From assembly GCA_035506295.1 (NCBI GenBank), contig DATJPR010000081.1:1-33535 (forward strand): 33,535 bases of DNA, in the 5' to 3' direction. Under the pieces are notes generated by a model. That model saw nothing but the letters and a program-made list of their open reading frames with translations. It searched no databases and had not been told where the DNA came from. This stretch comes from DATJPR01 sp035506295. Lineage in GTDB: Bacteria > Bacteroidota > Ignavibacteria > UBA10030 > UBA6906. Shown in pieces: positions 1-8,412 of the stretch (the stretch's first letter is position 1; each line of letters opens with the position of its first letter). Both the position numbers and the translations under genes were made by a program.

Positions 1-16
1 GTTCAGGACCTCTCAT
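1..16 (-). CDS. Possible start of a further gene, cut by the window edge
   Basis: On the minus strand an ATG at 16-14 overlaps the TGA (15-13) of the small membrane protein gene in an ATGA arrangement, the same 4-base overlap that joins many gene pairs in this window. Only five codons (M-R-G-P-E) are visible, so nothing can be said of the product. It would be the third gene of the symporter operon. The overlap could be chance. Confidence 0.3.
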
Positions 17-234
17 CGTGCGCTCCGGCGAGCCCCGAAGAAAAAGATCGCGCCTGCCACGACCATGACCAATCCCCACCAGAGATCGGGATGGAGCGAG
101 TACAGCACGGGAGGCGTCTCGGGAGGAACCACCAGGTGATACATCCCCGTCACGGTAATGACCGTGCCCATCACCAGAAGAAGAAGCCCGACAAGATACC
201 AGATCGATTTCATTTCGGATTGCGAGGTCGTCAT
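13..234 (-). CDS. Small two-helix membrane protein, partner of the symporter
   Basis: A protein of about 73 residues with two hydrophobic segments (roughly residues 9-30 and 43-63) joined by a proline-rich loop, ending in a basic tail (RRSAR). I do not recognise the family. The start is taken at the ATG at 234, which has GGTGA a few bases upstream; an upstream TTG or GTG in frame (246, 243) would add four residues and overlap the symporter stop. It follows the symporter gene by only 5 bases. Small membrane proteins encoded beside SSS transporters are often accessory subunits or stabilisers, which is the likeliest role here by context only. Confidence 0.6.
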   Translation of the reverse strand: MTTSQSEMKSIWYLVGLLLLVMGTVITVTGMYHLVVPPETPPVLYSLHPDLWWGLVMVVAGAIFFFGARRSAR

Positions 235-239
235 GGCCG

Positions 240-1901
240 TCACCAAAACAGGATGTTGAGTACGATGAGAATCACGATCGCAATCGCGGCAATGAAGGCC
301 GGCCTGCGATAGAACGGGTACGTGCCTTCGTCCGGCATCGGCGTCAGGCCCTTGACAAGTCCGACGAGTTCCTCGTCAGGTTTCTTCTTCGTGAACAGAC
401 TGATAATGATCGTCGAACCGAAGCAAATCAGCCAGGCCCACCAGGCGCGCCAGAAGTTTGCCGACATGTCGCTTGCCGCGGACGACATCGTGATCGATGC
501 AGGGTCGATCCACTGGAACTTGACTGCGAGGAAGAGAGTGACCGAGGAGACCATGCCGGCGAGAAGCCCCCAGAATGCCCCGGCCGGAGTGATCCAGCGA
601 ACGAACATGCCGAGGAGCATGGTCGCAAAGAGCGGCGCATTGACCCAGGAGAAGATCGCCTGCATGTAATCCATGATGCTCGGGAAACTCTTCGCCCAGT
701 ATGCGGTGATCAGGCTCAGGAAGATCCCGACGACAGTGGCAACTCTCCCCATCCAGAGTAGATTGCTGTCGGAGGCGTCCTTCCTGATGATCGAATGGTA
801 GATGTCGTACGTCCAGACGGTGTTGAACGCGCTGATATTGCCCGCCTGACCCGCCATGAATCCCGCAAGGAGCGCGGTCACCCCGAGACCGATGAGGCCG
901 TTCGGATAGTACCGGGCGATCAAAAGCGGCAGCGCTGAATCATAATTGATTTGACCTCCATCGTGGAGCAGGGAGAATCCGGACGCCGGGTTCTGGGAGA
1001 GCACGAGCGCAACGAGTCCGGGGATGATCACCAGGAACGGGACGCCCATCTTGAAGAACGATGCCGTAATCGGGGTCATCCGCGCAGACCGAAGATCCTT
1101 CGCCGAGAACGCACGCTGAACCACAAGGAAGTCCGTGGTCCAGTAGCCGAAGGAGAGCACAAACCCCAAACCCAGAATGATACCCGCCCACGACACCATC
1201 ATGCCGTTGTTTGCCGGGTTGCCGGAGGTCGACCAGAGCGTTCCGAAGGCGGGCGGTACTTCTGACATGAGCTTGTGGAACCCACCGACGTCGGCAAGTC
1301 CAAGGGCCGCCACGAGAAACAGTCCGAACCATATAAGGAAGAACTGGATGATCTCCGTGAAGATGGCAGACATCAAGCCGCTCAGCGTCACGTACACGCC
1401 CACCGTTGCTGCGGAGACCCACATGCTGAGATCCCAGTGCCATCCAAGAAATGTATGAAGGACGAGAGCCATCGCATAAAGGTTGATCCCGGAAACGAGG
1501 AGCGTCATGACCGCGAAAGCAATACCGTTCAAGACCCGTGTACGCTCGTCGAACCGCAATCGCAAATACCCCGGCACCGAATGGATTTTGCTGCTGAAAT
1601 AAAACGGCATCATGAACACGCCGAGAAACAGCATCGCCGGGATGGCACCGATCCAGTAGAAGTGAGCGACGTACATCCCGTATTTGAACGTGTTTCCTGT
1701 CATCCCGAGCAATTCAAGCGCTCCCAGGTTGGCAGAGAGAAACGCAAGCCCGGCGACCCAGGAGCTGTTCTTCCTCCCCGCCATGAAGAAGTCCTCTTGA
1801 CTCTTGGTGTACCGCTTCAGATAGAACCCGATCCCGAGAACGAAGCCAAAGTAAATGGCGATGATCAGCCAATCGACGAAGGACAAGTGTATGGTAGACA
1901 T
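240..1901 (-). CDS. Sodium:solute symporter (SSS family)
   Basis: A 553-residue polytopic membrane protein of the SSS (SglT/PutP-like) family, which couples sodium entry to uptake of sugars, organic acids, amino acids or similar solutes. The N-terminus has the typical first helix followed by GFYLKRYTKSQEDFFMAGR, the family's conserved loop, and then the GLAFLSANLGALELLG region of the second helix. About 13-14 hydrophobic segments follow; the length is usual for the family. The start is the ATG at 1901, which places the first helix near residue 10; an in-frame ATG at 2012 would add 37 residues of non-membrane sequence that lie over the likely promoter. The substrate cannot be told from sequence. 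The gene is divergent from the redox operon and is followed by a small membrane protein. Confidence 0.9.
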   Translation of the reverse strand: MSTIHLSFVDWLIIAIYFGFVLGIGFYLKRYTKSQEDFFMAGRKNSSWVAGLAFLSANLGALELLGMTGNTFKYGMYVAHFYWIGAIPAMLFLGVFMMPFYFSSKIHSVPGYLRLRFDERTRVLNGIAFAVMTLLVSGINLYAMALVLHTFLGWHWDLSMWVSAATVGVYVTLSGLMSAIFTEIIQFFLIWFGLFLVAALGLADVGGFHKLMSEVPPAFGTLWSTSGNPANNGMMVSWAGIILGLGFVLSFGYWTTDFLVVQRAFSAKDLRSARMTPITASFFKMGVPFLVIIPGLVALVLSQNPASGFSLLHDGGQINYDSALPLLIARYYPNGLIGLGVTALLAGFMAGQAGNISAFNTVWTYDIYHSIIRKDASDSNLLWMGRVATVVGIFLSLITAYWAKSFPSIMDYMQAIFSWVNAPLFATMLLGMFVRWITPAGAFWGLLAGMVSSVTLFLAVKFQWIDPASITMSSAASDMSANFWRAWWAWLICFGSTIIISLFTKKKPDEELVGLVKGLTPMPDEGTYPFYRRPAFIAAIAIVILIVLNILFW

Positions 1902-1983
1902 TGATCTCTGCCGGAAGTATTGAAGGAGAGAAGTGTTGCCGGTTCGGCTTATGGAGACAGATGGACGAGAGAAAAGTTCATTC

Positions 1984-2012
1984 ATGGTACGACTTGAATT
2001 CTGAAAATGCAA
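1984..2012 (-). promoter_or_regulatory. Candidate promoter for the symporter operon
   Basis: Minus strand: TTGCAT (2012-2007), a 17-base spacer, then TACCAT (1989-1984). The -35 box matches the consensus weakly (three of six) and the -10 box in four of six; spacing and position about 85 bases before the ATG at 1901 are right. The upstream alternative ATG at 2012 would fall on this element, another reason to prefer the downstream start. Confidence 0.35.
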
Positions 2013-2043
2013 ACGATTTCATGGCACATTTCAGACGCCTGGC

Positions 2044-2073
2044 TGTCGGGGTCGTGTGGCTGAATCCGACACG
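2044..2073. promoter_or_regulatory. Palindromic operator or enhancer-like site
   Basis: A perfect inverted repeat CGTGT-N11-ACACG spans 2053-2073, with TGT-N11-ACA at its heart. An overlapping pair TGTCGG (2044-2049) and CCGACA (2066-2071) is also inverted, and CCGACA recurs at 2095-2100. Two-fold TGT/ACA sites of this size are typical of NtrC-family enhancer sites. The centre lies about 130 bases upstream of the -24 element at 2191, a normal enhancer distance. It could equally act on the divergent symporter gene. Confidence 0.4.
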
Positions 2074-2190
2074 GAAGTCGTCAATTCCCACACTCCGACA
2101 CTGACTCCTCCGGACTCGATCCGGCACCACATTTCTTAACCTCTTGATACCGAAAGGGTTGGCGATCTCCTCACAGTGTCGATCTCCGTC

Positions 2191-2206
2191 GGGCACACAA
2201 AATGCT
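2191..2206 (+). promoter_or_regulatory. Sigma-54-type -24/-12 promoter of the redox operon
   Basis: The sequence GGGCACACAAAATGCT has the invariant GG (2192-2193), ten bases, then GC (2204-2205). Against TGGCACRNNNNTTGCW it differs at only two positions, both outside the invariant dinucleotides. The predicted start near 2217 gives a leader of about 60 bases before the GTG at 2279. It is the best sigma-54 match I found in the window, and the window also encodes a sigma-54 activator (22363-23730). Confidence 0.5.
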
Positions 2207-2278
2207 CTTCATGTGGTGCGAATCCGCAGAGTGCGGAGAATTCCTACTGAGATATTTCCTCTCGAAAGGACTACAACC

Positions 2279-2551
2279 GTGATTACGAATGATTTCGACA
2301 CCTTCTGGCTGACGGCCACGAATATCGCCCTTGGCCTCGTGACGCTTGTATGCCTCGTCGTCCTGGGACGCGGTCTGTTCCTGGACCTGAAGGTACGGCT
2401 CGCGGCACGACGCACCAGACTCGCCGTCCCGGCGGACGACCATGCATTTGTCGTCCCGATGCTCGGCGTGACGATGGCGGATGGCGGGGAGCGGGTCGAC
2501 AAGAAGAACGCCGGCTCTCCCGGCGAAAAGAAGAACGAGAAAGCATCATAG
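2279..2551 (+). CDS. Small single-helix membrane protein, first gene of the redox operon
   Basis: A 90-residue protein with one transmembrane helix (about residues 14-34) and a charged, probably cytoplasmic tail rich in Arg, Lys and Asp. The start is the GTG at 2279, preceded by GAAAGGA with an 8-base gap; an ATG far upstream in frame (2144) would run through the sigma-54-like promoter and has no ribosome site. I do not recognise a family. Its helix and following basic stretch resemble in design the N-terminal anchor of the GcvH-like protein at the end of the operon (8413-9201). It may be a small subunit or anchor of the complex; this is inference from position. Confidence 0.6.
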   Translation: MITNDFDTFWLTATNIALGLVTLVCLVVLGRGLFLDLKVRLAARRTRLAVPADDHAFVVPMLGVTMADGGERVDKKNAGSPGEKKNEKAS

Positions 2552-2656
2552 ATCCGAACGCGCAAGGCGTCTCCTCATGGCAAAACCGGATCCTACATAT
2601 CATGTGCTCGGGGATTTGCATTCCAGGAAAATTCCACGTCATCATCGGAGCGAACC

Positions 2657-3583
2657 ATGAGGTGTCCATTTCTTCGTGAAGCGCAGGTGAAGTCGTGCCA
2701 GGCTTCGACCATCAGGAAACAGATTGTGCGGTCGGCCGCGAGCGCGAGCGATGAGCGCTGTGTCACCGCCGAGTACATCCACTGCGCAGCGGTGAAGCAG
2801 CTCCACGAGGAGCTCCCTTCGCTCAACCGCTGTCCCTTTCTCCAGGAATCCCTGGTCCAATATTGTTCCGCTGCGCCGGTCGCCAAGTATATTCCCTACA
2901 CCGATTCGCTCGCTTCACGCTGCGGCGGCAGCAGGCACCGGTACTGCGACGTGTTTCTCTCCGTGGCAAGACCACTGGGAGGAAGAACCGAGCGCGCGGA
3001 GCGTGAGGGTGACGTCGCAATCCCCGACCATCTTCTCTACACCAGGAACCATCTCTGGATCGATCTGCATGACGACAACTCGTTTCAAATCGGGATCGAT
3101 GCCCTCCTTGCAAGAGTCTTTGGAGACATCGACGGAGTAACCTTCCTCCCGCAAAAAGGAGTCGGTCACCCGGCGGCTGTCTTCTCGGTCTTCGGGCAGG
3201 ACTATCAGGTCGTCTTCCCTTTGAACATCAGGGCGAACGGATTCAACAGCAACCTCCGGGTGAACCCTTCACGGTGCGTGCGGGACCCCTACGGGCTTGG
3301 CTGGGTGTTCGAAGGCATCGATGCGAGTCCATTCGATCAGAAATCCCTGACGTCCGACCCGTGCATCATGGACGCGCAGACGGCGCGGGACCGGGCGCGG
3401 GAGGACCTGCAGCGTATCTCGGCGCTCGTCCACGAGTATGCCGGCAGGCAGGAAGCCCTCGGCATGCAGGTGCTGAACGACGGAGGGACCGTCGGCCCGG
3501 ACGTCATGAAGCTGCTCCCGCGCGACGAGGCGCTGCAGCTGTTCAATGAATTCTTTTCACCCTATGCGAGCAAAAGGAGTTAG
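2657..3583 (+). CDS. Cysteine-rich protein with a lysine-less GcvH-like domain
   Basis: A 308-residue soluble protein. Residues 1-100 hold a four-cysteine module twice: C3, C14, C35, C43 and C59, C70, C89, C97, each beginning RCPFLxE. Residues about 120-225 are a glycine-cleavage-H-like (lipoyl) fold: YTRNHLWIDL matches the family's start and DPYGLGW its end. The lipoyl lysine is missing: the equivalent position is Gly180 (FGQDYQVVFP). The C-terminal third is mostly helical. So it is unlikely to carry lipoate; the cysteines could bind an Fe-S cluster, zinc or heme-handling partners. The ATG at 2657 has GGAG upstream. The next gene starts one base after its stop. The function is unknown; context makes it an accessory or assembly factor of the Qrc-like complex. 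Confidence 0.75.
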   Translation: MRCPFLREAQVKSCQASTIRKQIVRSAASASDERCVTAEYIHCAAVKQLHEELPSLNRCPFLQESLVQYCSAAPVAKYIPYTDSLASRCGGSRHRYCDVFLSVARPLGGRTERAEREGDVAIPDHLLYTRNHLWIDLHDDNSFQIGIDALLARVFGDIDGVTFLPQKGVGHPAAVFSVFGQDYQVVFPLNIRANGFNSNLRVNPSRCVRDPYGLGWVFEGIDASPFDQKSLTSDPCIMDAQTARDRAREDLQRISALVHEYAGRQEALGMQVLNDGGTVGPDVMKLLPRDEALQLFNEFFSPYASKRS

Positions 3584-3584
3584 C

Positions 3585-4172
3585 GTGAAGTACCGAGGTA
3601 TCATCATGTTCGGCGCGGGTTGCGCGGTCATGCTTGCGATCGGATGGATCGCCTTCCCCGCAATGCTCTATGAAAAAACGGCGCAGCCCATTCAGTTCAG
3701 TCATAAAATTCATACGGGAGAAAAAGTGGGGCTGTCCTGCGAAGACTGCCACAGCTTTCGCGCGGACGGGACCTTCGCGGGGATTCCGGCGCTGGACAAA
3801 TGCGCAGGATGCCACAGCACGCAGGTCGGGGAATCCCCGGAAGAAAAAATTCTGGTGGAACAATATGTTGCAAAGAACAAGCCGATCCCATGGCTGGTGT
3901 ACGCGCGGCAGCCGCAGAACGCCTATTTCGCCCACGTGCAACATGTGAAACTCGCCGCGATCCCCTGCGAGCGTTGCCACGGTCCGCATGGATCGTCAGA
4001 CGGCCTTCCCCCGTTCGAGCGCAATCGCATCAGCGGGTACAGCCGGGCCATCTGGGGACCAAACATTTCGGGATTGAAGTCGCATGAATGGGAAGGGATG
4101 AAGATGGACGATTGTTCGCACTGCCATCAGGAGCGGGGTGTCCATGAAAGCTGTCTCGATTGCCACAAGTAG
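3585..4172 (+). CDS. Membrane-anchored pentaheme cytochrome c (QrcA-like)
   Basis: A 195-residue protein with an uncleaved-looking N-terminal helix (about residues 5-29) and five CxxCH heme sites at 52-56, 73-77, 128-132, 177-181 and 190-194. QFSHKIHTGEKVGLSCEDCH is typical of the class III/c7-type fold, with distal histidines before each motif. By position and size it corresponds to QrcA of the quinone reductase complex or ActA of alternative complex III. QrcA of Desulfovibrio is usually described with six hemes; here I count five. The start is the GTG at 3585, with AAAAGGAG just upstream; an in-frame ATG at 3546 would overlap the previous gene by 38 bases. It should carry electrons between a periplasmic partner and the Fe-S subunits. 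Confidence 0.88.
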   Translation: MKYRGIIMFGAGCAVMLAIGWIAFPAMLYEKTAQPIQFSHKIHTGEKVGLSCEDCHSFRADGTFAGIPALDKCAGCHSTQVGESPEEKILVEQYVAKNKPIPWLVYARQPQNAYFAHVQHVKLAAIPCERCHGPHGSSDGLPPFERNRISGYSRAIWGPNISGLKSHEWEGMKMDDCSHCHQERGVHESCLDCHK

Positions 4173-4187
4173 GAATACGGATCTCTC

Positions 4188-6344
4188 ATGAAACTCACAC
4201 GACGCGATCTGCTCCGCATCGCCGCAGGCTCGGCCGCCGGGGTGTTCTTTACGCCCATCCCGTGGAAGGTGCTTGACGACTCGGCGATATGGACGCAGAA
4301 CTGGCCTTGGATCCCGCAGCCTTCGCGGGGAGAGGCGACACAGAAACTGTCGGCGTGCACGCTCTGCGGTGCGGGATGCGGAATCCGCGCACGTTGCATC
4401 GACGGCATGCCCGTCTCCCTTGCCGGAGTGGAAGGGCATCCGTTCGGCTTCGGCACCCTGTGCGCCGCTGGACTCGCAGCCCATCATCTTGCATTTCATC
4501 CCTTGAGGACTTGGGCGCCGATCCGGCGCACACCCGGCCACGGCGTCATCGAATCGAACTCCTTGACGCTCGACCAGGCAATCGAAGCCGTTTCGCAGAG
4601 GCTCGGCCGGAACGCGGTCGTGGCAGTTCTCGATCGCCGGCCGGGAAGGATCATCTCCTTCAGGTATCGTCAATGGCTCGGGTCCCTGCCGGGCGGACTG
4701 TATCTGACTCCGCCCGCAACAGAATTTGGTTCTCTCGCGGCGCTGCAGAAGTGTCTGAAGGGATCTCCCGACGTCGGCTATGACTTTGAGCACGCTTCGT
4801 GTATCGTCAGCTTCGGCACGCCGCTGTTTGACTGCTGGGGCTCTCCGGGCCGTATGGTCCGTCTTCTCGAGGCAAAGCGGGCGAACGGCACGCCGACCGT
4901 CATTCAAATCGAACACCGGTATTCCCGGACGGCAATGTTTGCGGACACGTGGCTGCCGGCCTTCCCGGGAACAGAAAAGGCCATCGCCCTGTCTCTGCTC
5001 AACCTGCTGGTACGCGATGGTGCGATCGGCGAAGCCGGGAAGAAATCCGCAGCCGCACTCCTGGGAGGCGGGGATGCGACGACAGGCCTCTCTCTCGTGA
5101 ATGCGTTCGATCCGGAGAGCGTCGGCAACGCCACCGGCATCGAACCGGCGAAGATCGTCTCCGTTGCCCGGATGATGGTGGAAAAGAAACCGACGATCGT
5201 CCTGGCCGGCGGCGATGCGGGAGCCGGTCCGTACGACGAACTGCTCCAACGCGCAACGGTCGCGTTGAATGTCGCTCTGGGTTCCGTCGGAACACCAGGT
5301 GGCATCCTGACCCGCACGACGTCACCATGGGAGTCGATGGCGAAGGGCACACTTGCTCCCCCGGTCTCCCTTACCGACGTCACTGACCATTCCATTGACA
5401 TATTGCTGGTGGACGCTGCCGAAGACGGGTGCTGGCTCCCGTGGCCTGTTATCGATCGGAAATTGAAACCCGTCAATGCCCTCGTTGTGAGCCTCTCTCC
5501 TTTTGATGCCGGACTCGCGAGGCACGCCGATATCGTCATCCCGACGTCGGCACCGCTCGAACAGTGGGAAGACGTCCCCGCGCCCGTTGATGCCCCACAA
5601 ACCGGCTTTGCGCTTTCTGCTCCGTTGATGGCCGCACCTGAAGGAACAATCACCGCCGCCGACGTCATACGGCGGCTCTCCTTGGGGACAGGTGCCGGCA
5701 TCGACGGGGCGGCTCCACTCGATGTGATCAAAGACCATGTGAAAATGCTTTACGATCAGAAGCGAGGCGCTGTCCAAACCGGGTCGACTCGTGTTGCAGT
5801 GAAGGATATCGCGAGCGCTGATGCACTGTTTGAACAGTTGGGGAACGGCGGTGCATGGTTCGACGATACGAAGTCGCCAACGCCGGCGTTGCTTGCCTCC
5901 CTCAACCCGCCGTACACCGCCCCTCCGACGGTTGAAGAGAACAGAGTTCCCGGGGCCCGTGCCGGCAAGAAGGGATCGATCATCCTCGTCCCGTGCGCGA
6001 CCAAAGGAACCGCCGGCACCGGGGAGACTTCGCCGGTGCTTTCGAAACTTTTCCAGGAATCGACACTGCGCCCCTTCGGCGCGAATGTCTTCGTGAATCC
6101 CGTCACGATGGACGACGCGGGGATCAAGGACGGCGAAGCAATCACGGTAACGACAGCAGGTTCTTCAGCATCGGCGGTGGCGCATATCGACGCCACCGTC
6201 ATGCCGGGCATTGCCCTCTTCCCTGTCGGCCCGGATCCGGAAGCGATCAATCAAAGCCCCGGCGGGGGCGGATCGATTCCCGGATGCTGTTCCGACAATC
6301 AGAAAACCTGGCGACTGACGCCTGCGACACTGGGGAGAGCCTGA
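4188..6344 (+). CDS. Molybdopterin-oxidoreductase-family subunit (QrcB-like)
   Basis: A 718-residue protein with a twin-arginine signal (TRRDLLRIAAG, residues 4-14), so exported folded with its partners. A [4Fe-4S] motif lies at C57, C60, C64 and C92, followed by a molybdopterin-oxidoreductase fold and a C-terminal beta-barrel-like region (from about residue 600). In QrcB and the B1 half of ActB this fold is retained but no molybdenum cofactor is bound; the protein is at the short end for true Mo enzymes, and I see no clear catalytic Cys, SeCys or Ser after the cluster, which fits a structural, electron-wiring role. Whether cofactor is bound cannot be settled by eye. It follows the cytochrome gene by 15 bases and precedes the ferredoxin gene by one base. 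Confidence 0.85.
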   Translation: MKLTRRDLLRIAAGSAAGVFFTPIPWKVLDDSAIWTQNWPWIPQPSRGEATQKLSACTLCGAGCGIRARCIDGMPVSLAGVEGHPFGFGTLCAAGLAAHHLAFHPLRTWAPIRRTPGHGVIESNSLTLDQAIEAVSQRLGRNAVVAVLDRRPGRIISFRYRQWLGSLPGGLYLTPPATEFGSLAALQKCLKGSPDVGYDFEHASCIVSFGTPLFDCWGSPGRMVRLLEAKRANGTPTVIQIEHRYSRTAMFADTWLPAFPGTEKAIALSLLNLLVRDGAIGEAGKKSAAALLGGGDATTGLSLVNAFDPESVGNATGIEPAKIVSVARMMVEKKPTIVLAGGDAGAGPYDELLQRATVALNVALGSVGTPGGILTRTTSPWESMAKGTLAPPVSLTDVTDHSIDILLVDAAEDGCWLPWPVIDRKLKPVNALVVSLSPFDAGLARHADIVIPTSAPLEQWEDVPAPVDAPQTGFALSAPLMAAPEGTITAADVIRRLSLGTGAGIDGAAPLDVIKDHVKMLYDQKRGAVQTGSTRVAVKDIASADALFEQLGNGGAWFDDTKSPTPALLASLNPPYTAPPTVEENRVPGARAGKKGSIILVPCATKGTAGTGETSPVLSKLFQESTLRPFGANVFVNPVTMDDAGIKDGEAITVTTAGSSASAVAHIDATVMPGIALFPVGPDPEAINQSPGGGGSIPGCCSDNQKTWRLTPATLGRA

Positions 6345-6345
6345 C

Positions 6346-7116
6346 ATGGATGCCACTGCAAAAGAAGTTCGTTATGGAATGTCGATCGACATCGATCGCT
6401 GCACCGGCTGTGGAGCATGCATGGTCGCGTGCGCGGTCGAAAACAACATCGCTCCGGCACACCAGGGGGCGGGAGACCGGACCGGCACCACCTGGATCCG
6501 CGTCTACCGCATCGAGAACGACGAGCCGTTCCCGGCATCGCGTGCGGCGTTCGTTCCCGTCCTGTGCCAGCAATGCGACCATCACACGCCGTGTGAGTCG
6601 GTTTGCCCACAGAAAGCCGTCGAATACGATCGCGCGACGGGCATCGTCGCCCAGATCCCTGTCCGATGTCTCGGATGCAGGTACTGCATGACTGCCTGCC
6701 CGTACCACGCACGCTACTTCAACTGGTGGGATCCCGTGTGGCCGGAGGGGATGGAGAAGACGCTCAATCCCGACGTGTCGACTCGCATGCGCGGCGTCGT
6801 GGAGAAGTGTAACTTCTGTCACAGCCGGTACCACGCGGCGAAAGCAAAAGCCGCTCTCGAGGGACGTCGCGATCTGCAGCCGGGAGAGTATCAACCGGCA
6901 TGCGTTGAAGCATGTCCGACGAACGCGATCACCTTCGGCGAGCTTTCCGATCCGTCTTCTGACGTGAAGAAGGCGACAGAATCCAAAGGAAGCTTCCGGC
7001 TCCTGGAAAACCTCGGGACGGAACCGAAAGTCTATTATCATTCGCGGGAGCGCTGGATTCGCGAAGCCGCCGGCGGAAGCGTTCCGACATCTGCGAAGGA
7101 GCGCATCCATGGATAA
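6346..7116 (+). CDS. Four-cluster ferredoxin subunit (QrcC-like)
   Basis: A 256-residue iron-sulfur protein of the DmsB/NrfC/QrcC type. Sixteen cysteines make four cluster sites: C19, C22, C25, C29; C74, C77, C83, C87; C108, C111, C114, C118; and C155, C158, C186, C190. All four are complete with standard spacings, so four [4Fe-4S] clusters are expected. There is no signal peptide, so it is probably exported with the twin-arginine QrcB-like subunit. It should link the heme subunit and the NrfD membrane subunit. The ATG at 6346 follows the previous stop by one base with GGGGAG upstream; its 3' end overlaps the NrfD gene by 8 bases, indicating coupled translation. Confidence 0.93.
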   Translation: MDATAKEVRYGMSIDIDRCTGCGACMVACAVENNIAPAHQGAGDRTGTTWIRVYRIENDEPFPASRAAFVPVLCQQCDHHTPCESVCPQKAVEYDRATGIVAQIPVRCLGCRYCMTACPYHARYFNWWDPVWPEGMEKTLNPDVSTRMRGVVEKCNFCHSRYHAAKAKAALEGRRDLQPGEYQPACVEACPTNAITFGELSDPSSDVKKATESKGSFRLLENLGTEPKVYYHSRERWIREAAGGSVPTSAKERIHG

Positions 7117-8374
7117 GCAACTCATCGTGCGCGGTCTCCGTCGCAGCTCGACCGGTCAGTTCATTCGCTGGCTGCTTCCCTGGGTGGGAGTGCTTGCGTT
7201 CGGACTGTACGGCACCTATCTCTGCCTCGCCAAAGGCTTGAACCAGACGAACATGGACAACCGGTTCGCGTTCGGACTCTGGATCTTTCTCGATCTGACA
7301 GTCATCGCACTCGGCGCAGGCGCATTCTTCACCGGCTTTCTGCTCTATATCATGCGCAAGAAGGAGCTGTCGGCCGTCATCAACAGCGCCGTCGTTCTCG
7401 GGTTCATCTGCTACAGCGGCGCTGTCGCCGTGCTGATGGTCGACGTCGGCCAGCCCCTGCGTGCATGGTTTACCTTCTGGCACCCCAATGTGCATTCGAT
7501 GCTGACCGAGGTGACGTTTTGCATCACCTGTTACTTGACGGTCCTCGCCGTCGAATACGCGCCGATTGTTCTGAGGAACCGGAAGTTGAAGCAGATTCCG
7601 TCCTTCCTCGTGTTCGAATTCGAGCTCCACAAGGTGGTGGTGGTGTTCGCCGCGGTGGGGACGTTTCTGTCGTTCTTTCATCAGGGGTCGCTTGGAGGAT
7701 TGTACGGCGTGCTTCGCGGCCACCCGTTCGCCTTCCGTGAGGCATTCGGCATCTGGCCGTCGACGTTCTTCCTGTTCATTCTTTCGGCGGCAGCAGCAGG
7801 TCCAAGCTTCATCATTCTTACGACTTCGATGGTGTCGGCTCTTTCGCGGAAAAGACTGGTGAAGCCCGACGTTTTGCGGCTCCTCGGCAAGATCTCCGGC
7901 AGCCTCCTGCTCGTCTATGTGCTGTTCAAGACGATCGATACGCTCGTGTGGATCAACCGGACGTCTCCGAATGCGGGAGTCCCGGCGGTGGACTACTTCT
8001 TGTGGCAGCCGTTCGGCACATGGATCTTGTTCGCGGAGATCGTGGTGTTCGGACTGATCCCGGCCCTGATGCTCTTGATGAAGCGCGTACAGCAGAACCC
8101 CCGGTGGATCATCGCCGCGGCGGCATTCGTCTGCACGGGAATCATGCTGAACAGATTCGTCATGACCATTCAGACACTGGCATTGCCGACGCTGCCGTTC
8201 GACGCGTTCATGAGCTATCTGCCGAGCTGGCAGGAAGTCGCGGTGTTTCTTGCTGTCATAGCCTATGGAGTTATCACGTATTCGGTTTCGTTCCGCTATT
8301 TGAAACTATTTCCGCAGGAACGCGAGCTCAATGCCGATGTGCCGGCCTCCATTCCTCAGAAACTCGCGGTGTAG
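7109..8374 (+). CDS. NrfD/PsrC-family quinone-interacting membrane subunit (QrcD-like)
   Basis: A 421-residue polytopic protein with about ten hydrophobic segments, the length and pattern of QrcD and ActC. Family landmarks include FWHPNVHSMLTEVTF near residues 125-139 and the helix pairs around SFFHQGSLGGLYG (about 189-201), where NrfD-type proteins bind quinol. No heme ligands or Fe-S motifs are seen, as expected for the family. It would reduce or oxidise menaquinone and pass electrons to the ferredoxin subunit. The ATG at 7109 has AAGGAG upstream and overlaps the preceding gene by 8 bases. The operon has only one NrfD gene, unlike alternative complex III, which has two (ActC and ActF). Confidence 0.92.
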   Translation: MDKQLIVRGLRRSSTGQFIRWLLPWVGVLAFGLYGTYLCLAKGLNQTNMDNRFAFGLWIFLDLTVIALGAGAFFTGFLLYIMRKKELSAVINSAVVLGFICYSGAVAVLMVDVGQPLRAWFTFWHPNVHSMLTEVTFCITCYLTVLAVEYAPIVLRNRKLKQIPSFLVFEFELHKVVVVFAAVGTFLSFFHQGSLGGLYGVLRGHPFAFREAFGIWPSTFFLFILSAAAAGPSFIILTTSMVSALSRKRLVKPDVLRLLGKISGSLLLVYVLFKTIDTLVWINRTSPNAGVPAVDYFLWQPFGTWILFAEIVVFGLIPALMLLMKRVQQNPRWIIAAAAFVCTGIMLNRFVMTIQTLALPTLPFDAFMSYLPSWQEVAVFLAVIAYGVITYSVSFRYLKLFPQERELNADVPASIPQKLAV

Positions 8375-8412
8375 CGGATCGCAATCACCATCGACGAACA
8401 AAGGAGAGAGCA

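Noticed and set aside
3585..8374. Assignment of the operon as alternative complex III (ActABCDEF)
   Set aside because: The molybdopterin-like and ferredoxin parts are separate genes, there is only one NrfD subunit, and ActD, ActE and ActF are absent; Qrc fits better.
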